DNA from: Dioscorea cayenensis subsp. rotundata
Lineage: Eukaryota > Streptophyta > Magnoliopsida > Dioscoreales > Dioscoreaceae
DNA: 64,000 nt
Assembly (NCBI RefSeq): GCF_009730915.1
Contig: NC_052487.1
Coordinates: 18,158,529-18,222,528 of the forward strand
Reading direction: 5' to 3'
How positions within the stretch are numbered: the first letter of the stretch is position 1; each line of letters starts with the position of its first letter. The notes beneath the pieces were generated by a model. That model made no database searches. It saw nothing but the letters and a program-made list of their open reading frames with translations, and was not told the origin of the DNA. Below, one piece after another: positions 1-11,176 of the stretch. The translations under genes were made by a program, and so were the position numbers.

Positions 1-2085
1 TCTATTTGTTATTCTTTGTTCCTTTTTTCTTTTTAATAATATTAGCTACCTAGTATAGATCATTTTCATAAAAAAATGCTTCTCTTCACCTTGTTGTTGT
101 CCAATACAGTAAGCTGCTAATACTGTGCATCCCTCATGACTAAATTTGCTTATCTTGCAGCAGAGATATCGTCCAACATCTCCTTCAAGCAATTCTAATC
201 TAGATACAAAACAAAATCAACTATAAACTCTTTGCGATATACCCCTTTAGCTATTGCCTCTAACCGCAATTCAATCATAAATTCCTTGTTCTTCATCTCA
301 ACTAGATCTTTTCCGAGATTTTGGGCTAGAGGAGCAACCAACTGTGCAACAATGGAACAATTGATTTTCAGATCTGCTGCTATATAGTGAAGCACAAATC
401 CAGTGACTTTAACCTCAATTTCCGATCTAGGAATAAGCTTTGCATACGGTTGAAATAAAGGCAAAACTATTTAAAATAATCGGGTAAGTGAGTACCCTAT
501 GAGTCAGGGTACGTTTTTCCCCTCCTTTTGACTTATCCTACCCATACTCTACCTTATGTCATCTCTACTCATAATGGCTACTCTTTTATCTAAGTTTTGT
601 TCTGTCTGTCTGTATCTTCTTGTTCTCCTATCCCCTAACTCTATTTGTTATTCTTTGTTCATTTCTTCCTTTAAATAATATTAGCTGTATACTATAGATC
701 TTTTTCTTTAAAAAAACAAAATGCTTCTCTTCACCTTATTGTTGTCCAACACTGTAAGCTAGGCACCTACATATAAGGGTATGATTTTTTTTCCCCTCTT
801 TTTGACATATCCTACCCATACTCTACCTATTGCCATCTCTACTCATGATGGCTATTCTTTTGTCTAAGTTTTGTCATATCTAGTGTCTATTTTGTTAGTC
901 TGTCTCTTCCTGTTCTACTAGCCTCTACCTCTATTTGTTATTGTTTGTTCATTTCTTCCTTTTAATAATATTAGCTACCTAATATAGATTTTTTTTCTTA
1001 AAAAAAAAATAAATACTTCTCTTCATTTTGTTTTCTTCTTTACACAGTTGGTTGCAGACCTGTAACTCCTAATAGCCTGAAAACTCCTCCAGAGAAACAA
1101 AATAACTCTGCAAAATAAACCTGTATTAGAATCTCTCAGCTTCCAGCTGTGTTTGGTTTATATATATTTATTAAGCTAAATATTTACCCACAATTTACCC
1201 AAAATCCATTTTCATAAGGATTAATTTGAAAATAATAGTTTAATTTTTTTTAATATATTATTTTGAATTTTATTTAATTTTTATATTTATATTTGATAGA
1301 GCATAATATTATCAAATTGAATTTTGGATTTATATTATGAATCATAATTAAATTATTAAAAATTATAAAACAAATATTAAAAATAACGTTATAATAATTT
1401 ATTTTTATAAATTATAAGAATGGGAAAAATAAGATGCTAATAAAAAAAAATCAATTGGATATATAAATTAATCAATTAATTTACAAATTTATGAGAATTA
1501 CTTAACTTACAATTGCAATTCTTTCAAAAATCTCACTAGACATCTATAAAATTCGAAACTATATAAAATATAAATAGTAGATATATGAAAAAATTTAAAA
1601 CAAAAACCAAGATACTTAAACATAAACAAAAGTGAGTTATCATTGAGTCTTAAATGGATGTCAATGAAAATCAATCAACTTGTTATTTTATATAAATCAA
1701 ATTGTTACATATAATTTTTATGTGATTATATAATTTAAGATAATCGGGGAAGTGGGTACTCAACTGGGTAAAGTGTAAGTGTATGATTTTTTCCCTTGAA
1801 GGTATGAGTACATGGTACGATGTTATGAGTAAGGATAAGGGTTTTTGACATATCCTACCCACACCCTACCTATTGCCATCTCTACTCATAATTACTACTC
1901 TTTTGTCTAATTTTTGTCCTGTCTGTTTGTTGTGTCTATTTTGTCACCCTATCTCGCTCATTTGTCTCTTCCTATTCTCCCTAGCCTCTACCTCTATTTG
2001 TTGTTCTTTCGTTCCTTTCTACTTTTTAATAATATTAGCTACTTAGAATAGATATGCTTTTTCTTCACCTTGTTGTTGTAACCTC
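1..2085. repeat. Diverged direct repeats (two alternating modules)
   Basis: Two AT-rich modules recur. Module A (starts with ctatttgttattctttgttc, contains taataatattagct, ends near cttctcttcacc) is seen at about 1-110, 640-755, 925-1040 and 1990-2080. Module B (contains atcctacccatactctacc and catctctactcat) is seen at about 530-640, 805-925 and 1850-1990. Copies differ by substitutions and small indels, and the copy at 1990 runs directly into a second copy of the TPS-like fragment also found at 195-464. This looks like repeated local duplication of a block made of repeat plus gene fragment. The stretch 1140-1740 between copies is plain AT-rich sequence in which I see nothing. Confidence 0.7.
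195..464 (-). pseudogene. TPS-like C-terminal fragment, copy 1
   Basis: The open frame of about 89 codons contains the pattern IPRSEIEVKVTGFVLHY..AD, later IELR and KGV, then DFVLY.D. This order matches the end of the trehalose-6-phosphate phosphatase-like (HAD) domain of plant class II trehalose-6-phosphate synthases, where a T/S-x-IE-x-K stretch precedes V-x-H-Y-x-x-AD and a K-G motif. No start codon context or complete domain is present, and a diverged copy with stops lies at 2086-2310. I read it as one piece of a decayed TPS gene running leftwards from about 6.06 kb. The assignment rests on spaced motif similarity, not on a search. Confidence 0.55.
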
Positions 2086-2310
2086 TAACCTCAATTCAGT
2101 CATAAATTCCTTCTTTTTCACCACAACTAGATCTTCTGTGAGATCTTAGGCTAGATGAGCAACCAACTGTGTAGAATTTTTGAGTTTGCTATTCTGGAGT
2201 GAAGCACAAACCTAGTGACTTTAACCTCAATTTCAGATTCAGGAATAAGCTTTGCATAAGTTTGAAATAAAGGCAAAACCATTGCCATCAATTTAAAATC
2301 ACAAACACAG
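2086..2310 (-). pseudogene. TPS-like C-terminal fragment, copy 2
   Basis: Reading leftwards the fragment encodes LPLFQTYAKLIPESEIEVKV followed by TRFVLH, nearly the same as the fragment at 195-464, but the frame is then lost. It lies just downstream (in minus-strand sense) of the TPS HAD-domain exon at 2405-2555, in the position expected for the next TPS exon. The two copies are 1.8 kb apart, so the 3' end of the gene has been partly duplicated along with repeat module A. Confidence 0.55.
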
Positions 2311-2404
2311 CAAATTTCCCATACTTCAAAAGGGAACCTATAAACAAAAAAATAAATTTAGAACATAACCAATAAGAAGTTTAACAACAATTCTATACAT
2401 GCTA

Positions 2405-2555
2405 TACCTCATAAAGTACCCATATTCAGCAATAATATAGAGGTTATTACAATTGAGAAACCAATCATCTAGCTATGCTTTTTGTTGGCCACTAACTAAA
2501 AATAGTATAGTGTTGTCACCTCCAGTGAGGGAATTGAGAATATCTACTACAAAAA
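2405..2555 (-). pseudogene. TPS-like HAD-domain exon with in-frame stop
   Basis: The translated segment reads VDILNSLTGGDNTILFLVSG, then a TAG stop, then LDDWFLNCNNLYIIAEYGYF and MR. It follows the plant TPS/TPP HAD-domain pattern: ILN-x-L, D-x-N-x-V-F-x-VSG, WF-x-x-C-x-x-L-x-IAAEHGYF-x-R. The exon-like segment ends at AG|GTATAG near 2405, a plausible donor. Expected residues such as the second A and the H of AAEHGY are replaced, and the TAG interrupts the frame. It is therefore almost certainly non-functional. It is the most recognisable of the TPS pieces here. Confidence 0.75.
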
Positions 2556-2602
2556 AAAATAATAATAATAATAATAATAATAATTATAATTATTATTATA
2601 TT

Positions 2603-2799
2603 AGACTGCCTTTTTGGTCCCTCTAATATGTTTTGTCATTTGGAGGTCCCTCTATTTAAATATTTGAGAAATATAAGTTCTTATTGGACCCTCTTAAGGA
2701 CAAATTATATTAGAGAGAGGGACTTATATTTCCCAAATATTAAAATAGAGGAATCTCTAAGGGACAAATTATATTAGAGGGACCAAAGGGGCAGACTGA
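2603..2799. mobile_element. Foldback MITE
   Basis: Imperfect inverted repeat with arms of about 75 bp: the left arm 2603-2680 (gactgcctttttggtccctc onward) is matched in reverse complement by 2719-2799 (ending gagggaccaaaggggcagac). Both arms carry tatttg(a/g)gaaatataag at the centre and ggtccctctaatat at the outside. It has no coding capacity. An (AAT)n tract at 2559-2583 abuts the left end. It interrupts the TPS pseudogene region. Confidence 0.7.
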
Positions 2800-2882
2800 C
2801 TATATTAGAGGGACTAAATCAGATATTTTACCAGCAGTAATAAATATTGGTATACTTTTTTACCTGGAATCAAAAGTTTTAC

Positions 2883-2960
2883 CTGGAATCAAAAGTTGAC
2901 AACATTCCCTTGAAACGGTCCTTGCAACGCCTCTGCAAGTCTTCAACAAAGCTTGTACAC
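2883..2960 (-). pseudogene. TPS-like exon fragment (FVEDLQRRCKDRFKG)
   Basis: On the minus strand the segment reads FVEDLQRRCKDRFKG, then MLSTFDS, and ends at CCAG|GTAAAA, a plausible donor. The F-x-x-DL-x-x-x-C-x-D-x pattern is typical of the linker between the GT20 and HAD domains of class II TPS proteins. About 45 bp of it is nearly identical to 5931-5975, on the other side of the LTR-like insert. An 18-bp stretch including the donor (acctggaatcaaaagtt) is tandemly duplicated at 2861-2896. Confidence 0.5.
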
Positions 2961-2978
2961 CAGTAACTCCCTTGAAAC

Positions 2979-5737
2979 TGTCACACCCACCCCTTCCACC
3001 GAGGTAATTGTGGCACCCGTCAGTTAAAAATTCCTTTTTAACTGGAACCTGACACCTCTCAGAATCAAATCAGATTTACAAATCACAATTTACAGTTTTA
3101 CACCAACTACTGGTTCAAATACATAAATACAACGAGTATAACTACTCAAATTTGCGGGTACAACCGCTACAAGATCACAACACCAATAACAAGAAAGAAA
3201 GAAAGGGGGGACCCACTGCAGTCCTCGACTCAACCCTGACTAGCTCTATAGTTGAACAATGATCTACTAAGTTCCTGCTCCTGCAACTACAACATGTTTA
3301 GTTGGTCGATAGTGGCTTAATAATTTCAATTAATTTAAATACAGTGTACATAAAACATATAAAGGTCAATTTCTCAAATAATTTTCCAACTTTTGCAAAT
3401 ACCGTAATTCTAAAGCAAAAATACCACTTAAAAAACCTTATCGAATCGAAAATCAATGAAATCAACATCAAATCGATTTTCTCAGAAACACAAATTTTGA
3501 GAGATCGCCTCGTCACAATCCAAAAATAACATAAATCTCAAATTCAAAATAAAGCAATACCCAACACTCACGCATCATAACATGGTCTAGAAAACCCTCT
3601 CGATCTTCGCTGCAGGGCCAGCTAGGGTTCAGGGCCTGCTAAGGAACTCATGTCCCTAACGCTGACCCATCGGGCTCACCGTCGCTGACCCCTGGCCACC
3701 CAATGAATATCCAGCCGTGGCTCTACACTCCCACCGAACCGGCCCCTCGTAGATATCAACACTCGGATCCACCACGCCACCTCTAAAGGTCGGCCCGTGG
3801 GGACCCACTCATCGCAGTGAGTCTGGGCCTTAGCCCGTCACCGGCCCAAACCATCAAGTAAATGTAGCAAAAATATAATCTGTATAAATCACATCACAAG
3901 ATCCTTTTTCCAGGACAAGATTCACATCACGAAAAATAAACATTATTTTTCCACAAAAGCTCAATGCCAAAAGTATAACAATACATAATACGTGTAAATC
4001 CCAGATCCGCGATACCATTCCTATACTATGAATGAAAACCAATTCCACTAACAATGCCGATAAAACATTTTTAATATGCTCACATGGTTTCATAAATCAT
4101 TCAAATCAAAGCATATATATAACCATATAAACACATGAACTAAATAATTAAATCATATATACATGTATTTCCACTATTTGAAAAATACGTGATAATTATA
4201 CAAAAATCATGTGTATCAATACGATCATCATGGCACATCAACGAGAAATGGTTATAAATATATTTCAACAAGATACTGTAATTAGACATAATAAAATGAA
4301 ATAATTAAACCATCATTTCCAAAATACTAGCCATTAAATAATTATTTCAAAATAATAAAAAATTAAATAATTATTTCCAAAATAATAATAATTTATCCAA
4401 TAATTTAAATAATAGCCACTATCAACTTCACCTGGTTTTCCTCGGGTTTCTGCTAGACCCTGAACTCCCTCCCAAGCCTAATCAACACTCTAGACATGAT
4501 AGCATAATAAAAAAATAAATAATTATGACAACTAAAAACATAATTGAACCCAACGTAAAAATACATGAAATCAATAACCGACTCTAATTAGCATCTCACT
4601 CACTCCAATCGGCTCAAACCTCGACATCAGATAATCAAATCTGGTCTCCAATTGCACTTAAAACCAACTCAATTTTGACTGCACTCATTCCTGACCAACC
4701 CGAACCAACCCTCAATTCCATCGAATCAAGCTCAAATTCACTCGAACCAAACTCAATTTCACCGAACCAGATTTAATTAAACCAACCAGACTTTTGAACC
4801 AACTTAATTCTTATACAAAATATATTGAATCAACTTGGTTCAACCCAAAACCCTTAGCCCAACATCCAAAGTAAACCCAAATCGACTTCAACCAATTTAA
4901 TTCAACCAAACCATTCAAGTCCAACCACACTCAACTTGATTTGATTAAGCCCAACTCAACCAAATCAAACCCATCTCAACCAATTCAACTCAACTCAATT
5001 AAATCAATTCCAACTTGGTTTGATCCAACCAAATCAATTTGACTAAACCCAAATCAATTCCAATGCAACCATCATCATTAACATCTTAATCATCATAATC
5101 ATCAACTTAATTAACTAAACCAAACCCTAATCTCGGTGATACAGTAATTGCTACAGTAAAACCGAAAATCTCATCCTCCATTCAAGCTAGATTCATCACA
5201 AATACAAGGTTTTTCTAAATCAACTTGAAGCAACAATCATCTATAACCATTAAACATGTTTTTTCTACTCAAATCCATCAACATTTCCATTAAATCCATC
5301 AAATACACATATATACATGCATACATACACTCATTCATCAAAAAATACACCAAGAAAAACTCTTACCAAGTAAAACCATCCCTCCAGCGAGCTCCCTCCG
5401 GTGATCTTCAATCCTCCACCTCAAATCTCCCATTTTTCTCCTCATTTCTTCAAATTTTTTTTATCTCCCGGGTTACTGTAGCGGTATGAAGGAGAAGGAG
5501 AGGAAGAAGACCATCAACTCTAGATTTTTCTCTAAATTAAACTTTCAGCCGAAATTCATTTTTAGTCCCTCGAAATACAAATTATTATAAAACAGTCCCT
5601 CAAAAACTCACCAATGATCCCTGCATTTTGAAATAGTATTGCTTAAAGATCCTCACAAATTATTCAATGGTCCCTACAATATAACACGGTATTTCAAAAA
5701 GGTCCCTACCTCCTTACTTTTCAGTCCTTGGTTTTCA
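2979..5737. mobile_element. Possible LTR retrotransposon-derived insert
   Basis: The segment begins TGTCACACCC, as many plant Ty3/gypsy LTRs do, and a candidate right end ...GGTTTTCA at 5737 is followed by GAAAC, the same five bases that precede the left end (2974-2978). TPS-like coding fragments lie on both sides. Inside there is no reverse transcriptase or integrase, only an AT-rich region with a GC-rich island at 3590-3850, so a solo LTR or internally deleted element is the simplest reading. The right end does not show the inverted GGGTGTGACA expected for this LTR class, so that boundary is uncertain and may lie nearer 5.86 kb. Confidence 0.4.
4640..5125. repeat. Low-complexity CAA/ACC-rich tract
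   Basis: About 480 bp dominated by degenerate aaccaa, caactcaa and aatcaattcaac units, with few G residues on this strand. It looks like an ancient, scrambled minisatellite inside the LTR-like insert. No coding function is visible. Confidence 0.6.
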
Positions 5738-5861
5738 GAAACATTTCATTTTCATCCTTTTTCTATTACTCTTTAACCCAAAATCTTTTAGAAACATTCA
5801 CATTTAAGTCCTTGTTATTTCCACTTGGGGTTTCTCAACAACATTGCTCTATAGAAAAATT

Positions 5862-6056
5862 TTACTGCAAATGTAATAATACTCTGAATATATTTTCCAA
5901 CAGCTTTTTCAGCGTTCGAGTATTACGTAAACGGTCCCTTGCAACGCCTCGCAAGTCTTCAACAAAGTCAGACACCCAAGAATCGAGGTCATATGTTGTA
6001 ACAAATTCATGCGGTTTAACATGCCTCAAAAAATGTCTTTTAATTAAATCTACCAT
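5862..6056 (-). pseudogene. TPS-like fragment upstream of the insert
   Basis: An open frame on the minus strand contains HFLRHVKPHEFVTTYDLDSW and then VSDFVEDLRGVARDRLRN. The H-x-x-x-V-x-x-(H/Y)D-x-x-x-W-x-x-(D/S)F-x-x-DL pattern belongs to the end of the GT20 part of class II TPS proteins. The fragment therefore precedes, in gene order, the pieces at 2883-2960, 2405-2555 and 2086-2310, all on the same strand. Nothing of the large N-terminal synthase domain is found further right, so the locus is a 5'-truncated pseudogene. Confidence 0.5.
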
Positions 6057-6614
6057 TTAATCTTAGCCAAGCAATTGTGTAAAATTACTCGTAATGCTAT
6101 TTTTAGGAAGGGTTACTCTTAAAAGAGTTATTTTCAGCTTTGGCATTATGCTACTAGATCTATTGGGCGGGGAGCACATTCCACTTGGTCAGGTAAGGCT
6201 TTTATACTTAATATGAACAGTGATTCCACATACTTAATTTTTTTTTTTTATATTTCCTTCATTTTTCCTCCCAATACTTGTGTGCACCTTTCTTCCCCAT
6301 AATTTATATAATCTATTTTTGGTTAAAGTGAGATCCTATTTTTACCTTTCTCCTGATTTACAACATTACACCAATACGTTTTTCACCTAATATAAAGTAA
6401 AGGGTTAAACTAAAATAGTACATCCATACATTAAGTAATCATATTTTTATCATTATTCTTATTAAAGATACTAAAATTGATATACAACTATGGCAGAGCA
6501 AAGATATATTTTTATTCTCATAAACTTTAAAAATGATGAGTTAGCCAATTCATAATGTATCAGTTGGAGAATCCATCACTATAGTAGAGAGTTATGCATA
6601 TATGATGTCACATT

Positions 6615-7093
6615 TAGGGATGGCAAAAACCGAATCAACCCGTTTCTTCCGACCTGATCCGCCCCATATTTAAGTTGGCGGGTTTGGTTTTTCCATGCAC
6701 CACCCGCCCTATTATTAATTTAACTTATTATAAATATTATATAGTGTAGGGGTAAATGAATTTTTTTAAAAAAAATTCAATAAATTTCTTATGAACTTGT
6801 TTTTATAAGTATATGTATTATAAAAAAAAATCTATTTTAAAAATATTTTTAGAAATTTTTAGTTACTTATTTAGTAACTCATGAGAGAGTGGGGCAGGGG
6901 TGTGGGTGAGAGATTTATGAATAAAAAGAGATGGGCAGGGGCGTGGAATGGTAAAGGCGTGCTCGCCCGCCTCTACTCTATTGCCATTTGGGCGGGGATG
7001 GTAGAGGCGATCGCCCTCGCCCCCACCCTATCGCTATTCCTAATCACATCGCTTCTTTGGAGTTCACCAAGGAGGTTGGTTGCCCATCTTTGA
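6615..7093. mobile_element. hAT-like non-autonomous element (remnant)
   Basis: The left end TAGGGATGGCAAAAACCG and the right end ...GCCCATCTTTG are roughly inverted. The internal sequence has GC-rich patches rich in gcggg and cgccc near both ends and an AT-rich middle, as in the better preserved hAT-type element at 63405-63984. No matching 8-bp target duplication is seen, so the boundaries are approximate. The short frame inside it is not a gene. Confidence 0.4.
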
Positions 7094-7281
7094 TTCTCCA
7101 CTCACTCAAAAAGCCCAAATTAAAAACCCAATAACTTTTTATTTAAATAAAACCCAAATTAATTATTATCAAAATCAAGATGTTTGCTATAACTAATCAA
7201 ATATCCAAGCCATTACAAAGCAATGAAGCACAGTGGACGGTTATGATGCGATGCATGCTATATAATATTAACAATAACAAT

Positions 7282-7333
7282 AGTCCCACATCGGCTATGA
7301 AAAGAAAGTGATGAGAAGCAGTGCCTATAAAAG
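7282..7333 (+). promoter_or_regulatory. snRNA promoter: USE and TATA box
   Basis: AGTCCCACATCG at 7282-7293 matches the plant snRNA Upstream Sequence Element (RTCCCACATCG), and TATAAAAG lies at 7326-7333. The gap of 32 bases is the spacing known for RNA polymerase II snRNA genes; Pol III genes such as U6 have about ten fewer. The TATA box lies 33 bases before the predicted U4 start. Confidence 0.9.
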
Positions 7334-7358
7334 GAAAGGTTGGAGAAGTTACGAAAGC

Positions 7359-7505
7359 ATCTTTGCGCTTGGGGCAATGACGCAGCTAGTGAGGTTATAA
7401 CCGAGGCGCGTCAATTGCTGGTTGAAAACTATTTCCAAACCCCCTCATTGGCCTGGGTTCAGCCCAGCGCCACTGAGAATTTCTGGAAGGGCTCCCTCCT
7501 AAACC
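7359..7505 (+). ncRNA. U4 spliceosomal snRNA
   Basis: The transcript starts ATCTTTGCGCTTGGGGCAAT and contains the conserved U4 parts in order: the 5' region that pairs with U6 (stem II), the 5' stem-loop with its kink-turn (GTGAGG ... CCGAGGCGCG), the stem I sequence TTGCTGGTTGAAAAC, a central hairpin (gcctgggttcagcccagcgc) and an Sm-like site AATTTCTGG near 7479-7487. U4 pairs with U6 in the tri-snRNP and holds it inactive until spliceosome activation. Promoter elements at the correct spacing suggest a functional copy and not a retro-pseudogene. The 3' end is estimated from the usual length of about 150 nt. No clear 3' box was identified. Confidence 0.9.
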
Positions 7506-8005
7506 CAGGGTAAAGCCCATCAATACTTAAATTATCAAATCTATACTCTTCTCTATTAAGTAACTAGCGTTATAAGTTGCTGGTCAAAGCAGAAATTCCT
7601 ATTGCATTTACTGCAATCTGTAAATGTGATTTTATTTGTTTCTTTGAAATTGTTAACTGAAACATTAACTACTATTAAATAGGGATGTATTTTACTGGAA
7701 GCATGGGCTACCAAATAGCGATGTATTTTACTGTTAATTTTTTATTGCAACTTATCAAAGTTTTTAATTTTTTTTAATTAATTATGAAATTTTAAAGTGG
7801 TATGAAGAAATTTTTTTTAGACAAATAAATAAATATTACCGAGGAATTTAAAAAAATAATAATTACATCTTAACTACATTTCAAAAAATTTTAAATTTAG
7901 ATCAGGATAATTCAATTCTTTAACATGTTTGTTAATAATTCGCATAATATTTTTTTAAAAAAAAAGCTTTATTATTCTATTGATATTATCGGGAAGGACC
8001 CATTA

Positions 8006-8008
<3 letters not shown>

Positions 8009-8055
<47 letters not shown>

Positions 8056-8080
8056 CCATATATATATATATATATATATA
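8009..8080. repeat. (TA)n microsatellite
   Basis: Two TA runs, 8009-8051 and 8057-8080, are separated by ttaccata, itself a copy of the sequence just before the first run. Confidence 0.95.
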
Positions 8081-10307
8081 AAAGATTGGTTAGACCTTTA
8101 AATTACAAATAAATGACCATATTTATCTTAGTAATTGAATTTTTTTTTTTTTTAAATATGAATGGTTAGGTGGTTTAAAAAAGTAAAAATCTACACAAGT
8201 TTCACCGGAGCAAGTGTGAGTATGGCTTTTGTATATAAATGTTATGACTATTAACACACAATTACTACTCGTATTCTTAAAAATAAGTAATTATTTATAA
8301 TTCAAATTTTTCATCACCAGAGAAAATTTTTAATGATGACTCAAATATCAAAAATCACTCAATTGACTTATTGTAAAAGAAGTCAATAAAGGGTCAAAAT
8401 AATCCTTTTCCATCCTACTGTTGTGTCACCGTTAATTCGTATTATTTTTTTAATCTTTATATTTCCTTTATTTCTTTCTTTGTTCAATAATTATTATGCA
8501 ACTTTCTCCTCCATAATTGATTCAACCTGTTTAATATCAAAGTGAGATCCTGCTCTCCATAGTTATTTTCCTCTTAACCTCTCTCTCCGCAACCGCAACA
8601 TGACACTCAGTTTTACCAGTTGTAAAAATAAATAAATAAATAAATAAACAAAAAAAAAATAACAAATGGCGCAGTCATGAATCAAGAGATGGTAAATTAC
8701 TTGTATTCCCAACCAAATATTTTCAAATCAATATACAATTGTAGTGGAGCCATCAATATGTTTTTCACACCTTAAAACTTCAAAAGAACAAGTCAGCCAA
8801 CTCATAATTCAATAATCGAAGGATGTACCATTGTACAAAGCCGTGAATATATTTGGCGACATTAGTCGCATTCATGGAGTCACATGCATGGCTTTTATAA
8901 ACATGTGTGGAGAGATGAAGGAAGTTGCTCATTGGGCTTTTACATGGGAATGAAGTTGCAAGTTATAAGTTACTATTATCAATGAATGCCCAAGTGGTCT
9001 AAGTAGTATTTGGGCTTTCTATCGAAATTTTTTTATACGCCATGAGACTCAATTATAAATAGATGCTGAGTGATTTTTAAGGCCCACATAGGGTGTGAGC
9101 CCTCTCCTACCTTTTTCACTAAACTCACGGCACGTCCCTCGCCTTTTCTTAACTGGGTCTAGTCGGACAAAAAAACCTACAAACCACTAGTATAGTATGT
9201 CCAAAAAGACCAACCCACAAATCAAAGTAGCACTGTAATACCTGACAGTGGTGATCTATTCAAGTTTTTTCAGCATTGCTACATGGGTATAAGAAATTGT
9301 GTAGACATTACTGTTTCTCCATGGTATTTACCTAATAGGGAAGTTTAGTGAATATGATTTATAGTTTTACATCAGAGAGTGTAGGTTTAAGATTTAGGAT
9401 AACAGCCTATGCACCTACAAAGTCATGTTAAGGTTAGTTAGGCAAATCTTGATGAGGATGATATTTCATGCTTGGTTTAAACATGTTAAGATTTATAAAT
9501 GTACATCTCTTCCATTTGTTACTACAGAGATATATTACTGATCACTTGCTCTCAATCTGTACTTGCATGTATTACTGACTTAATATTCTCTTGAATTTAT
9601 AGTCCTACTTTTGTGTTTAATTAACAATAGATTTAAATAACAATCTGCTCAACCTGATTTGTACTGCATCTCTGTAGTTTAAACTCAAAAGCTTTCCATT
9701 TATATAATTTCACAACACATCATTCAAAGCCTAACATTGTCACATAATGCAGGTTATTGCTCAATCTTATTACACCCTTTTATTCATAAGACATTGCCTA
9801 TTTGGGTTTTTAATCTTAATCATCTTCAAAAGTACTGAATAAGAAGAACATGGAATACCCTAAACCACAGGACTACAAAAGAATATATACATAATTTAAA
9901 AGAGCTGCCGGTCAAACAAAGACATGATCAGAATGGTCAATATGGATGGAGCTAGAAAGATAAATCATCAATACAAAGACAAATTTTATACTCTGTTGTT
10001 TCAAGTTGAAAGCAAATAGAGAGGTACCAGATAAAACCTCACACAAAGAATGTAACAACATTCAGAAGACAACAATGTGGATGCCTTAGAAGAGTTCAAT
10101 TGTGAATTCTTGTCCTAAGATTGAGCAGATGACTTCTGAACCTCTGCTTGAAAAAATTTGCTTCCTTTGCTTTGCCAGCTCTCAAATAATTAAAACATTT
10201 TAAATAAGAAAATTGTAACTACAGTCAAAAATCTCAACAAAAATAGAGATGACTACAATAACTAGTTAAAAACAGAGGTATATAAAAAAAAAATCAAAAG
10301 ACTTCTG

Positions 10308-10380
10308 CCTAACTTACATACATGAGTTATGATGCATTACACCCTAACTTACATACATGAGTTATGATGCATTACACCCT
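10308..10380. repeat. Two-copy 36-bp tandem repeat
   Basis: The unit taacttacatacatgagtta followed by tgatgcattacaccc occurs twice in perfect tandem. Confidence 0.95.
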
Positions 10381-10963
10381 AAAATCAAACAGAGGTATAC
10401 AATAACTAGTTAGCCCATTAGTTAATCTCCTAATATTTTTTCATGGTAGAAGATATAGCAATGTTGGACAATTGCAATGCAAAAAATGGATTTCTAACTT
10501 ACAACATACATGAAACATGAAAGGTTGGAAACTGCTCGCCCTGAGATAAGATGCATTTTCTGGAAAAAAAAATCCAGGCATCTCACAAGGATAAAGAAGA
10601 AGAATGATGACAAGGAAGTCTGGGAAAAAAGATGGTTTAAAATTAGGTTATAATAAATTTTACTAGTAAACATTAAGTATTATTAATTTGATCCTGTTAC
10701 CTCTAATTTATGTGTTGTTAATTACCTCCAATGGAGGGATGAAGTACTACTTTCCAGTACATCATTGATTGGTTTTCAAAAACCAGCTTTTGCTTGACAC
10801 TCTGCCTAAAATTTGGATACATTAGTCTTCATCATAACTCATGTTTTCTCATCAAAACTGAAAAGAGTGCCATGCACCCACTTTGGATTTCATTCGGACA
10901 ATGTTGCTACTCTTTTATGGGACAATTAGGTGAAACATGACACTTCATAAACCACTGTTTTTT

Positions 10964-11000
<37 letters not shown>

Positions 11001-11176
11001 AGAAAAATGATCTCTCCAATTCTTCTTATTGTAAGAAAATTAGATCTTTCAAATTTGTTCACATCCCAAAGGTCTATGTTTTTTAAATTATTTATTTTTA
11101 AATTTAAATTTATATAAAATTATCAAATTATTTCTAATCTTAGTCACTACTTGCAGACTAAAGGGGCAGCTAGAGG

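Larger units (their letters stand above)
7510..11170. other. Gene-poor AT-rich spacer
   Basis: No convincing complete gene is seen on either strand. It holds a (TA)n tract at 8009-8080 and a short tandem repeat at 10308-10380. Exon-like minus-strand islands near 10.1-10.8 kb are described in the findings but are too weak to annotate. The rest is simple AT-rich sequence. Confidence 0.6.

Noticed and set aside
6881..7093. Plus-strand 70-codon frame starting MREWGRGVGERF
   Set aside because: Lies in the GC-rich arm of a hAT-like remnant and has no coding features.
8960..9180. Possible tRNA-derived SINE (cccaagtggtctaagtag)
   Set aside because: Only a weak A box-like stretch; no B box, tail or target duplication found.
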